From JAYOEY01 sp038116945 (GTDB lineage Bacteria; Pseudomonadota; Alphaproteobacteria; MPNO01; UBA2964), in assembly GCA_038116945.1 (NCBI GenBank), contig JAYOEY010000020.1:1-64000 (forward strand): a stretch of DNA of 64,000 nt. Direction: 5' to 3'. The position numbers and the translations under genes were made by a program. The notes below the pieces were generated by a model. The model made no database searches. It was not told the DNA's origin and worked only from the letters and a program-made list of their open reading frames with translations. This document shows, one piece after another, positions 50,491-58,062 of the stretch; positions within the stretch are counted from its first letter, which is position 1, and every line of letters starts with the position of its first letter.

Positions 50491-51516
50491 GTGGCGACGA
50501 AAGCGAAGAAAGCGGCTGTCCCACCGGCCAACGACGATATCGGCGAGGATACGCGCCTCGCCCTGTTTCGCAGCCAGCAGGAAATCCGCAAGGTCGAGCA
50601 GAAGGCATACGACCTGTTCCTGCAGAATTTGATCAAGGGAACCAGCCATCTGGCGCTCGGGCACGAGGCAGTGGCCGCCGGGTTCGGCGTCGCCATGCGG
50701 CCCGACGATTACACCTTCTGCACCTATCGCGGCCATCACCATAACCTGGCGCGCGGCGCGTCGATGACCGGCGTGCTGGGCGAGCTGATGGGGCGCGATT
50801 GCGGTCTGTTGCGCGGCAAGGGCGGCTCGATGCACCTGACCAGCGCCGAGCACGGGGTGATGGGTTCCTACGCGATCATCGGTGCGCATTTGCCGATCGC
50901 CGTCGGCGCGGCCTGGTCAGCGCAGTATCGCGGGACCGAGCAGGTCTCGGTCTGTTTCTTCGGTGACGGCACCACCAATATCGGCGCGTTCCACGAGGCG
51001 CTGAACATGGCCGCGATCTGGAAGCTGCCCGTCGTCTTTGTGTGCGAAAACAACCTTTACATGGAATACACGCCGATCCGGGACGTGACCGCCGTTGAGA
51101 ACCCGGCCGGCGACCGCGCCGGTTCCTACGGGCTCCCCAGGATCGTGATCGACGGCAACGACGCGGATGAGGTGTACCGCGCCGCCGAGGCGGCGTTCGC
51201 GAAGGCGCGCGCCGGAGACGGCCCGTCGCTGATCGAATGTCTGACCTATCGCCATTCCGGCCATTCCCGCGCCGATCCAGCGACCTACCGGCCCGCGGGA
51301 GAGCTTGAAGACTGGCTCAAGCGCGATCCCGTGCCGACCTACCGCGCCCGGCTGATCGAGTTCGGAATTGCCGAGGCGGCGCTGGCCGCCATCGAATCGG
51401 ACGTTTCGGCCGCGGTGGACGCCGCGACGAAGACGGCGATGGCCTCGCCGCCGCCTGCCGACGATTTGCTCGAAGCCGACGTGTTCGCCGATGGGGGCGC
51501 CGCATGGCGGAACTGA
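50491..51516 (+). CDS. 2-oxoacid (acetoin/pyruvate-type) dehydrogenase E1 alpha subunit
   Basis: 341 residues from GTG 50491, three bases after the preceding stop. The thiamine diphosphate-binding motif starts FFGDGTTNIGAFHEALNMAAIWKLPVVFVCENN near 155-185. CTYRGHHHNLARG and GGSMHL are typical of AcoA/PdhA. E1alpha and E1beta form a heterotetramer that decarboxylates the 2-oxoacid or splits acetoin and loads the lipoyl group. The next gene overlaps this one by 13 bases. The acetoin type is the closest in feel, but the substrate is not proven. Confidence 0.9.
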   Translation: MATKAKKAAVPPANDDIGEDTRLALFRSQQEIRKVEQKAYDLFLQNLIKGTSHLALGHEAVAAGFGVAMRPDDYTFCTYRGHHHNLARGASMTGVLGELMGRDCGLLRGKGGSMHLTSAEHGVMGSYAIIGAHLPIAVGAAWSAQYRGTEQVSVCFFGDGTTNIGAFHEALNMAAIWKLPVVFVCENNLYMEYTPIRDVTAVENPAGDRAGSYGLPRIVIDGNDADEVYRAAEAAFAKARAGDGPSLIECLTYRHSGHSRADPATYRPAGELEDWLKRDPVPTYRARLIEFGIAEAALAAIESDVSAAVDAATKTAMASPPPADDLLEADVFADGGAAWRN

Positions 51517-52481
51517 CCTATCGCGAGGCGGTTGCTGCGGGCATTGCGCAGGAGATGCGCCGCGACGAGCGCGTGGTGTTTCTCGGTGAAGACGTGGCCG
51601 CCGCCGGCGGCGTGTTCAAGGCAACCGTCGGGCTGCTGGACGAGTTCGGGCCGGTGCGCGTCAAGGATACGCCGATCTCAGAGCAGGCGATCCTGGGTGC
51701 GGCGATGGGGGCAGCGATGACGGGGCTGAGGCCCATCGCCGAGATCATGTTCTCGGACTTTCTCGCCGTGTGCTGGGACATCGTCGCGAACGAGATCGCC
51801 AAGAGCCGGTACATGACCAACGGCCAGATCGAATGTCCGCTGGTAATCCGCACCGCCAATGGCGGCGGGTCGCGCTTCGGCGCGCAGCATTCCCAGAGCG
51901 TCGAAAACTGGGCGATGGCGGTGCCCGGCATCAAGGTGGTGGCGCCGTCGACCGCCGCCGACGTCAAGGGGCTGCTGGCCGCTGCCGTCCGCGACCCCGA
52001 TCCGGTGCTTTTCTTCGAGCATAAATCGCTCTACGCGACCAAGGGCGAGGTACCGGATGGCGAGCACGTCGATACGCTCGGCACGGCGAAGGTGCTGCGG
52101 CAGGGCGGCGACGTGACGATCCTGGCGCTCGCCGCCATGGTGCCGCGGGCCCTGTCCGCTGCGGAAATATTGCAGTCTGAACACGGCATTTCCGCCACCG
52201 TGGTCGATATCCGGTCGCTGGTGCCGCTGGATACGCAGACAATCCTGTCCGAGGTCGTCCGCACCGGACGCGCCGTCACGGTGGAGGAGAATCCCCGCCT
52301 GTGCGGCTGGGGCGCGGAGATCGCCTCGATCATCGCCGACGAATGCTTCTACGATCTCGACGGGCCGGTCATCCGCATCACCACGCCGCACATACCGCTG
52401 CCGTCGGCCGACCGGCTGGAGGACCTGGCTATGCCGTCTGTCGGCCGTATCGTCGAGACCATCCGTACCAGGGTCGATTAG
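51504..52481 (+). CDS. 2-oxoacid (acetoin/pyruvate-type) dehydrogenase E1 beta subunit
   Basis: 325 residues, overlapping the alpha subunit gene by 13 bases. Family segments are RVVFLGEDVAAAGGVFKATVGLLDEFGPVRVKDTPISEQAILGAAMGAAMTGLRPIAEIMFSDF and AQHSQSVENWAMAVPGIKVVAPSTAADVKGLL, then the C-terminal transketolase-like domain VVDIRSLVPLDTQTIL. It completes the thiamine site together with E1alpha. Confidence 0.92.
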   Translation: MAELTYREAVAAGIAQEMRRDERVVFLGEDVAAAGGVFKATVGLLDEFGPVRVKDTPISEQAILGAAMGAAMTGLRPIAEIMFSDFLAVCWDIVANEIAKSRYMTNGQIECPLVIRTANGGGSRFGAQHSQSVENWAMAVPGIKVVAPSTAADVKGLLAAAVRDPDPVLFFEHKSLYATKGEVPDGEHVDTLGTAKVLRQGGDVTILALAAMVPRALSAAEILQSEHGISATVVDIRSLVPLDTQTILSEVVRTGRAVTVEENPRLCGWGAEIASIIADECFYDLDGPVIRITTPHIPLPSADRLEDLAMPSVGRIVETIRTRVD

Positions 52482-52513
52482 CCCGGGTCGCTTAGCAGGA
52501 GACAGAATTCGCC

Positions 52514-53728
52514 ATGGATATCGTGATGCCGCAGCTCGGCGAAACGGTCGCCGAAGGCACGCTCACCGTCTGGCACAGGAAACCCGGAGAGCGGGTCGAG
52601 TCCGGCGACGTACTGTTCGAGGTCGAGACCGACAAGGTCGATACCGAGGTGCCCGCGCCGGCTGCCGGAATCCTGTCGGAAATTCTCGTGCCGGAAGGGG
52701 AGACCGTCGCGGTCGGCACGCGGATCGGCACGCTGCAGGCCGACGGAGAGGAAGCGTCCGCGCCCGCCGCAAAAAACGAAACGACGGCGGTACGGATTGC
52801 GGAGAAAGTGGATGCCTCACCCGCCATGGCAGAAAGGGCGGAGGCCGCCGCGCCGCCGCTGTCGCCCGTGGTGCGCCGCCTGCTGGCGGAGAACGGGCTC
52901 AGCCCGTCCGACATTACGGGAACCGGATCGGGCGGCCGCATCAAGAAAACGGATGTGCAAGCGCATATCGCGGCCACGGCGGCCGCCGCAGCGTCGCCTT
53001 CGGCGGGCGGTCGCCCGGACCGCGATATCGTGCCGTTCGGCAAGATCCGCAAGCGGACCGCCGAGCATATGGTAATGTCCAAGGCGACCAGCCCCCACGT
53101 GCTGCAGGCGGTCGAAGCCGATTTCCACCGGGTCGCGGCCGCGCGCGCCGCGCTGGGCGACGACTGGAAGACGCGGGAAGGCTATACGCTGACCTGGCTG
53201 CCCTTCGTCGCCCACGCGGTGTGCCGGGCAATCGCCGACTATCCGCATGTCAATGCGAGCGTCGATGGCGATGCGCTGGTCGTCTGGCGCGACGTGCATC
53301 TCGGCATTGCAGTCGATCTGGGCCCCGGCGGGCTGGTCGTGCCCGTCATCCGCAGCGCGCGCGGCAGGTCGGTTGCCGATCTGGCGCGGGCGATTCACGA
53401 CCTTGCCGAACGGTCGCGAAAGGACGCTCTGACCGCCGACGATGTTACGGGCGGCACCTATACGATTTCCAACTCCGGCGCGTTCGGCACCATGATCACC
53501 GCGCCCGTCATCAACCAGCCGCAGGTGGCGATCCTGTCGACCGACGGGATTTCCAAGAAACCGGTGGTCATCGAAAGCCCGGCGGGCGATTCCATCGCCA
53601 TCCGGCCGGTCGGGGTACTGGCGCAGTCGTTCGATCACCGCGCCATCGACGGCGCCTATTCGGCTGCTTTCCTGAAACGGGTGAAGGAGCTGATCGAATA
53701 CAACGACTGGGTTACCGCCTTTGACTGA
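52514..53728 (+). CDS. 2-oxoacid dehydrogenase E2 (dihydrolipoyl acyltransferase)
   Basis: 404 residues. The lipoyl domain occupies 1-75 with lipoylated K41 in ETDKVDTEV. An E3-binding (peripheral-subunit) domain follows near 112-145 (SPVVRRLLAENGLSPSDITGTGSGGRIKKTDV). The catalytic domain has FDHRAIDG near 375 with the acid/base histidine. It transfers the acyl group to CoA and is the core of the complex. A dihydrolipoyl dehydrogenase (E3) gene is not in this operon; it must be shared with another complex. Its stop overlaps the next start (TTGACTGA). Confidence 0.92.
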   Translation: MDIVMPQLGETVAEGTLTVWHRKPGERVESGDVLFEVETDKVDTEVPAPAAGILSEILVPEGETVAVGTRIGTLQADGEEASAPAAKNETTAVRIAEKVDASPAMAERAEAAAPPLSPVVRRLLAENGLSPSDITGTGSGGRIKKTDVQAHIAATAAAAASPSAGGRPDRDIVPFGKIRKRTAEHMVMSKATSPHVLQAVEADFHRVAAARAALGDDWKTREGYTLTWLPFVAHAVCRAIADYPHVNASVDGDALVVWRDVHLGIAVDLGPGGLVVPVIRSARGRSVADLARAIHDLAERSRKDALTADDVTGGTYTISNSGAFGTMITAPVINQPQVAILSTDGISKKPVVIESPAGDSIAIRPVGVLAQSFDHRAIDGAYSAAFLKRVKELIEYNDWVTAFD

Positions 53729-55097
53729 CCCGGTTCTTGACCGGATTCTCGGGGCGGCCGGCTGGAGCGACGCGCCCCTCCGAAGCCTTGCGCTGACGGA
53801 TGGGTCCGACCTGATTCCGACTCCGTTTCCGATAGAGGCGATGGGCGCCGCCGTGCTTTCCGCCGTCGGGCTGGCGGCGGACAGGATATGGCGACTGCGC
53901 GGCGGAGCGCCGCAGGCCATCCGTGTCGACCGGCAGGCTGCCGGGCTCGCCATGGCGAGCTCGGACTATCTGCTGGTCGATGGCGTGAAGGTGAAGACCT
54001 GGGACCCGGTGACCGGTTTCTACCGGGATTGCGAAGGGCGCTGGATCTATCTGCACGGCAATTTTCCGCATCTGCGCGACGGCCTGCTGGGTCTGCTGGG
54101 CGTGGAGAACGATCGCGATGCGGTGACGAAAGCCGTTTCCGGCTGGCGCGCCGCCGATCTGGAGGCGGCGGCGATTGAGCGTGGATTATGCGCGTCGGTC
54201 GTGAGAACCCGGGATGAATGGCGACGGCATCCGCAGCATCGGGCCGTGGCGGGATTGCCCATCCTTTCCATCGAGCGGATCGGCGATGCGCCGCCGCATC
54301 CTCTGCCGCGGTCTGCCCGGCCGCTGTCCGGCATTCGCGTCATCGATTGCGCGCGCGTTATCGCGGGGCCGATGGCGGGCCGGACCTTCGCCGAGCACGG
54401 GGCGGATGTGCTGCGCATTAACGGGCCGCATTTGCCGCACATCGAATCGCTGATCATCGATACCGGCCTCGGCAAGCGGTCCTGCCATGTCGACCTGCGC
54501 GAGGCCGACGGCGTCGACCGGCTGAAGGCGCTGGTCCGCGATGCCGACGTGTTTGTCGATGCCTACCGTCCCGGCTCGCTGGCAGCGCGCGGGTTCGGCG
54601 CGGACGATCTGCACCGGCAGCGGCCCGGCATCGTTTCGGTGTCGCTGTCTGCCTGGTCGGCGGAGGGTCCCTGGTCGGCGCGCCGGGGCTATGACAGCCT
54701 CGTGCAGGCTGCCTGCGGCATGACCATGGGACCTGAAGACCAAACGCCGAGACGCATGCCGGCTGCGCCGCTCGACTATCTCTGCGGCTATCTGGCGGCC
54801 TTCGGCGCGATGACGGCGCTGGCCCGCCGGGCGCGGGAAGGCGGCAGCTGGCGGGTCGAGCTGTCGCTGCTGCGCGCCGCCGAATGGATTTTCGATACGG
54901 CGGCGGAGATCGGTCTGAAATCGCCACCGCCCCGGACGATGCCCCGGCCCGAAAACATCCCGTCGCTATACCAGAGCCGGCAATCCGTATTCGGCAGGCT
55001 GGATCATCTCGCGCCGGCGCTTTCGATGTCGGAAACCGCGCCCGGGTGGGACCGTCCGCCCGTGCCGCCCGGGACCGATTTGCCGGTCTGGCTGTAG
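53721..55097 (+). CDS. Class III CoA-transferase (CaiB/BaiF family)
   Basis: 458 residues from TTG 53721, overlapping the E2 stop. The family core starts at about 200: LSGIRVIDCARVIAGPMAGRTFAEHGADVLRI, then GKRSCHVDLREADGVDRLKALVRDADVFVDAYRPGSL. The catalytic aspartate is in RRGYDSLVQAACG. The first 190 residues match a second, weaker copy of the fold, so the protein resembles a pseudo-repeat with a shortened C-part. It moves CoA between carboxylic acids. As last gene of the operon it may activate or recycle the product of the dehydrogenase complex. Confidence 0.85.
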   Translation: MTDPVLDRILGAAGWSDAPLRSLALTDGSDLIPTPFPIEAMGAAVLSAVGLAADRIWRLRGGAPQAIRVDRQAAGLAMASSDYLLVDGVKVKTWDPVTGFYRDCEGRWIYLHGNFPHLRDGLLGLLGVENDRDAVTKAVSGWRAADLEAAAIERGLCASVVRTRDEWRRHPQHRAVAGLPILSIERIGDAPPHPLPRSARPLSGIRVIDCARVIAGPMAGRTFAEHGADVLRINGPHLPHIESLIIDTGLGKRSCHVDLREADGVDRLKALVRDADVFVDAYRPGSLAARGFGADDLHRQRPGIVSVSLSAWSAEGPWSARRGYDSLVQAACGMTMGPEDQTPRRMPAAPLDYLCGYLAAFGAMTALARRAREGGSWRVELSLLRAAEWIFDTAAEIGLKSPPPRTMPRPENIPSLYQSRQSVFGRLDHLAPALSMSETAPGWDRPPVPPGTDLPVWL

Positions 55098-55105
55098 GGC
55101 AATCG

Positions 55106-56131
55106 CTACCGCGTCGGCGATGTCGTGGAACTGCGGACGATCAGTTCCGGTTCGAGCAGGATTTTCTGCACCGGGACGTCTTCGTCGCGCGCCAGCGACA
55201 GGACCAGCTCGGCGGCCTGCGCGCCCATATGGTAGTGCGGGATGCGCACGGTCGTCAGCGCCGGTACGACGCGTTCGAGAAAGGGGATGTCGTTGAAGCC
55301 CGTGACGGAAACGTCGTCGGGACATTTCATGCCGGCCTCGGCAAGCGCGTCGAGACCGCCGAGCGCCAGCAGGTCATTCGCCGTTACCAGAGCGGGAAAC
55401 GGCAGCGCTGCCGCCAGCAGGGCGTGGGCGGCAGCGCGCCCGGCCCCTTCGCTGTAGCCGTCGGCGTGAACGACCAGCGCCGGATCGACGGCCAGCCCGG
55501 CATTCCGCATCGCCTGTTCGAAGGCCTGATTTCGCATATGGCCGGTCGACAGCGTCGCGGGACCGCCGACATAGGCGATCTTTCTGTGGCCGAGCGATTC
55601 CATATGTTCCACCACCAGCCGCATGCCCAGCGCGTCGTCGTTGACGATGCAGGGCACGCCGTCCGATTCGACGGTGCGGTTGATCAGCACGACGGGAATG
55701 TCGTCCCGCCGGCACTCCGCGATCAGCGGATCGCGGCGTCGCGCGGTGGCCAGGATCAGCCCGTCGACGCGTCGTTCCCGCATGCGTTCCACGGTCAGCC
55801 GGTTGCGCGCCCGGTCGTTGTCGGTGTTGGCGATGATCGCGGTGTAGCCGGATTTCGCCAGCCGGTCCTCGATGCCGCGGATGATCGGCGGGAACAGCGG
55901 GTTGGTCAGGTCGGGAATGACCACGCCGATCGTCTGCGTCCGGCTGGTCCGCAGGCTGGACGCTATCGGATGAGGCCGGTAGCCGAGTTCGGACGCCGCT
56001 TTTGCAACGCGCGCCGCGAGCGCCGGCTTCAGCATCGACCTGGTTTCCGGATTGAGAGCGCGCGAAACCGTCGACGGGTGCACCCCGGCATGGTCCGCGA
56101 CGTGACGCAGCGTGACGCGGGATCGTTTCAT
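55106..56131 (-). CDS. LacI-family transcriptional regulator
   Basis: 341 residues from ATG 56131. The N-terminal helix-turn-helix is VTLRHVADHAGVHPSTVSRALN; a hinge follows, then a periplasmic-binding-protein-like effector domain starting TIGVVIPDLTNPLFPPIIRGIEDRL, as in GntR/LacI-type repressors such as GntR of E. coli. It is convergent with the CoA-transferase gene (8 bases between stops) and divergent from the beta-hydroxyacid dehydrogenase. A palindrome in the divergent gap and a copy upstream of 49171 are its likely operators. The effector is unknown. Confidence 0.9.
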   Translation of the reverse strand: MKRSRVTLRHVADHAGVHPSTVSRALNPETRSMLKPALAARVAKAASELGYRPHPIASSLRTSRTQTIGVVIPDLTNPLFPPIIRGIEDRLAKSGYTAIIANTDNDRARNRLTVERMRERRVDGLILATARRRDPLIAECRRDDIPVVLINRTVESDGVPCIVNDDALGMRLVVEHMESLGHRKIAYVGGPATLSTGHMRNQAFEQAMRNAGLAVDPALVVHADGYSEGAGRAAAHALLAAALPFPALVTANDLLALGGLDALAEAGMKCPDDVSVTGFNDIPFLERVVPALTTVRIPHYHMGAQAAELVLSLARDEDVPVQKILLEPELIVRSSTTSPTR

Positions 56132-56204
56132 GCCGCCATTGTAAAGCAAGCCACTTCTCTTGGGCAGGCTGCGTTGCAAAGGACCGGCCGGCTGATATAC
56201 TGGG

Positions 56205-56228
56205 ATTCTCGCAATCGATTGCGAGAAT
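56205..56228. promoter_or_regulatory. 24-bp perfect palindrome, LacI-type operator
   Basis: The 24 bases from 56205 form a perfect inverted repeat centred on CG at 56216-56217, core CGCAATCGATTGCG. A central CpG and this half-site length are typical of LacI-family operators. It lies 74 bases before the lacI-type start and 45 bases before the dehydrogenase start, so it can control both. Confidence 0.85.
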
Positions 56229-56272
56229 CGGCGGCGTCACGCCGGAATCTCCGCGCACAGGAAAGCAGACAG

Positions 56273-57208
56273 ATGAACATTCCCGGCCTCGGTCAGAAGA
56301 AAATCGGTTGGATCGGCGCAGGCCGCATGGGATACGCGATGGCGCAGCGCCTGCTCAAGGCAGGGTTCGATGTTTCCGTCTATAACCGGACGCGGGCGCG
56401 GGCCGAGCCGCTGGCCGAAGACGGCGCGACGATTGTCGACCGCCCGGCCGATCTCGCTGGCTGCGACATTGTTTTCACGATGGTGGCCGGCCCCGCCGAT
56501 TTCATCGATGTGGTGACCGGCGACGACGGTGTCTTTGCGGGAGACGGCACGCCCGAAATGCTGATCGACTGCACGTCGGTTTCAGAAGAAGCGTCGGCCG
56601 AAATCAGACGCGCGTCGGAAGAGCGCGGCGTCGGCTACCTCGCCGCGCCGGTCAGCGGCAACGCCAAGGTCGTCAAGGCGGGCAAGCTTTCCTTTGTCGT
56701 TTCCGGGCCCCGCGAAACCTTCGATGCGGCGCTGCCCTTGCTCGAAATTCTCGGCACCGGCGCTTCATGGGTGGGCGAGGGAGAACACGCCCGGATCGTC
56801 AAGATCTGCCACAACGTACTGCTCGGGGTGGTCACCCAGTCACTGGCCGAGATTACGGTCCTGGCGGAAAAGGCCGGTGTGCCGCGCCATGCGTTCCTCG
56901 CCTTTCTCAACGATTCGGTCATGGGATCGGTGTTCAGCCGATACAAATCGCCCGCTCTGGTCAATCTGGACTTCCATGTCACCTTTACGCCCGAACTGCT
57001 GCGAAAGGATCTCGATCTGGGGCTGACGGCCGGCCGCAAGTTCGAGGTCCCGATGCCGCTCGCCGCGCAGACGCGGGAGATCGTGCAGGGCCTGATCGGC
57101 AACGGGTTTACCGATACGGATTTTTCCCAGCTCCTCACGTTGCAGGCGCGAGCCTCCGGCCTCGAGCTGCAGCCGGAAGACGTCGAGGTCGACGACGGGC
57201 TTTCCTGA
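56273..57208 (+). CDS. NAD-binding beta-hydroxyacid dehydrogenase (3-hydroxyisobutyrate/tartronate semialdehyde reductase type)
   Basis: 311 residues. The Rossmann motif GWIGAGRMGYAMAQRLL starts near residue 12. IDCTSVSEEAS, APVSGNAKVVKAGKLSFVVSG and the catalytic lysine in RIVKICHNVLLG follow, in the normal order. The family oxidises 3-hydroxyisobutyrate, glycerate/tartronate semialdehyde and similar. RBS AGGAAAGCAGACAG. It is divergent from the LacI-type regulator, which most likely controls it through the palindrome at 56205. Confidence 0.88.
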   Translation: MNIPGLGQKKIGWIGAGRMGYAMAQRLLKAGFDVSVYNRTRARAEPLAEDGATIVDRPADLAGCDIVFTMVAGPADFIDVVTGDDGVFAGDGTPEMLIDCTSVSEEASAEIRRASEERGVGYLAAPVSGNAKVVKAGKLSFVVSGPRETFDAALPLLEILGTGASWVGEGEHARIVKICHNVLLGVVTQSLAEITVLAEKAGVPRHAFLAFLNDSVMGSVFSRYKSPALVNLDFHVTFTPELLRKDLDLGLTAGRKFEVPMPLAAQTREIVQGLIGNGFTDTDFSQLLTLQARASGLELQPEDVEVDDGLS

Positions 57209-57266
57209 TCCCCCTTGATCCGGATTCTCAAATCGGACCAGTTTGCCATGTATCCGGCCCGGTTTC

Positions 57267-57283
57267 TGTCGCATAAGGCGACA
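57267..57283 (+). promoter_or_regulatory. Candidate upstream activator site GTCGC-N5-GCGAC (gene at 57433)
   Basis: TGTCGC-ATAAG-GCGACA, the most perfect copy of the motif. It lies about 86 bases before the -24 element of the sigma-54 promoter. Confidence 0.6.
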
Positions 57284-57337
57284 ATACCTCCCGGAACGGT
57301 CTTTCCGCTCACGGCGGGAAATTATTTTATCCAATAA

Positions 57338-57350
57338 AATCAATAAGTTG
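57338..57350 (+). promoter_or_regulatory. IHF site (gene at 57433)
   Basis: AATCAATAAGTTG is a perfect match to WATCAANNNNTTR, within an AT-rich stretch. It ends 17 bases before the -24 element. Confidence 0.65.
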
Positions 57351-57367
57351 AACCAGTTTCCGAGAAC

Positions 57368-57383
57368 TGGCATGAAAATTGCT
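57368..57383 (+). promoter_or_regulatory. Sigma-54 promoter of the gene at 57433
   Basis: TGGCATG-AAAA-TTGCT, one base (T for C) from the TGGCACG-N4-TTGCW consensus with correct spacing. Expected start about 57394. Confidence 0.8.
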
Positions 57384-57432
57384 TTGTATTGGTTAAGCGA
57401 GCGCGGTGGAACGCCCCGCGACCGCGTGACTT

Positions 57433-58029
57433 ATGCGTTTTTCGTTGCGGGCGAAGATGAGCTTTCTGGAATTTTTCGACAACGTCGCGGATAACGGCCC
57501 GTCGTTACCGGAAAGCGGTCGGGTTGAGGAACAGGAAGTTTTGATGATCCAGTCGTTCCAGGCAGAATCGCCGTTTCCGGAGCGGGCCAGCTATGCCTTT
57601 TCTGGCGTCGTGCTCTCGGCCATGCTCGAAAATATTGGCCGGGGCGACCGGTTCAATGGCAGGTTCGAGTGTGCGCTGGACATGTCGGATTCCGACGGGA
57701 CCGATGCGGCTACCCTGGACGATAGCGGGTACATGTCCCTGAATCTCGGACCGTACTGTCTGCAGAATGTCGCTCCGCTGAGGATTCAGAGGCTGGTTAC
57801 ACCCAAGTTTTTCCGGATCGCCATCCGTTGCGACCGGATGAGCGGCGCCGATGACGATATCGGGCGTTTCAATCTGGCGTTCTACTCCGATCCCCGCTTC
57901 TGCGAAGGAAAGGATTTCCAGGTCGGGTCGCTGGATATCTCCAATATTCCGATGCCCAGCCTCTATATCGAATCGCCGGGCGGTGCGCCGCTGGTCAGCG
58001 CCAAACTCCAGACGCTGGTCAGCGACTGA
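57433..58029 (+). CDS. Unknown cytosolic protein controlled by a sigma-54 promoter
   Basis: 198 residues from ATG 57433; ATG 57457 (190 residues, MSFLEFFDN) is the alternative and neither has a strong ribosome site. There is no signal peptide, membrane segment or CTERM tail. The core alternates short beta-like stretches (YAFSGVVLSAMLENIGRG, FNGRFECALDMSDS, GYMSLNLGPYCLQNVAPLRIQRLV, KFFRIAIRCDRM). I do not recognise the family. It shares its regulatory layout with the two CTERM-like genes and lies just before the sigma-54 regulator gene (convergent), so it belongs to the same regulon. Confidence 0.7.
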   Translation: MRFSLRAKMSFLEFFDNVADNGPSLPESGRVEEQEVLMIQSFQAESPFPERASYAFSGVVLSAMLENIGRGDRFNGRFECALDMSDSDGTDAATLDDSGYMSLNLGPYCLQNVAPLRIQRLVTPKFFRIAIRCDRMSGADDDIGRFNLAFYSDPRFCEGKDFQVGSLDISNIPMPSLYIESPGGAPLVSAKLQTLVSD

Positions 58030-58062
58030 ACGAGCCTTCCGGTCGTCCGTCGACGGCGCGGT

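Noticed and set aside
48988..50889. Minus-strand frame of 633 codons over the M24/E1alpha genes
   Set aside because: Antisense to an operon with strong motifs and short gene overlaps; it has none of its own.
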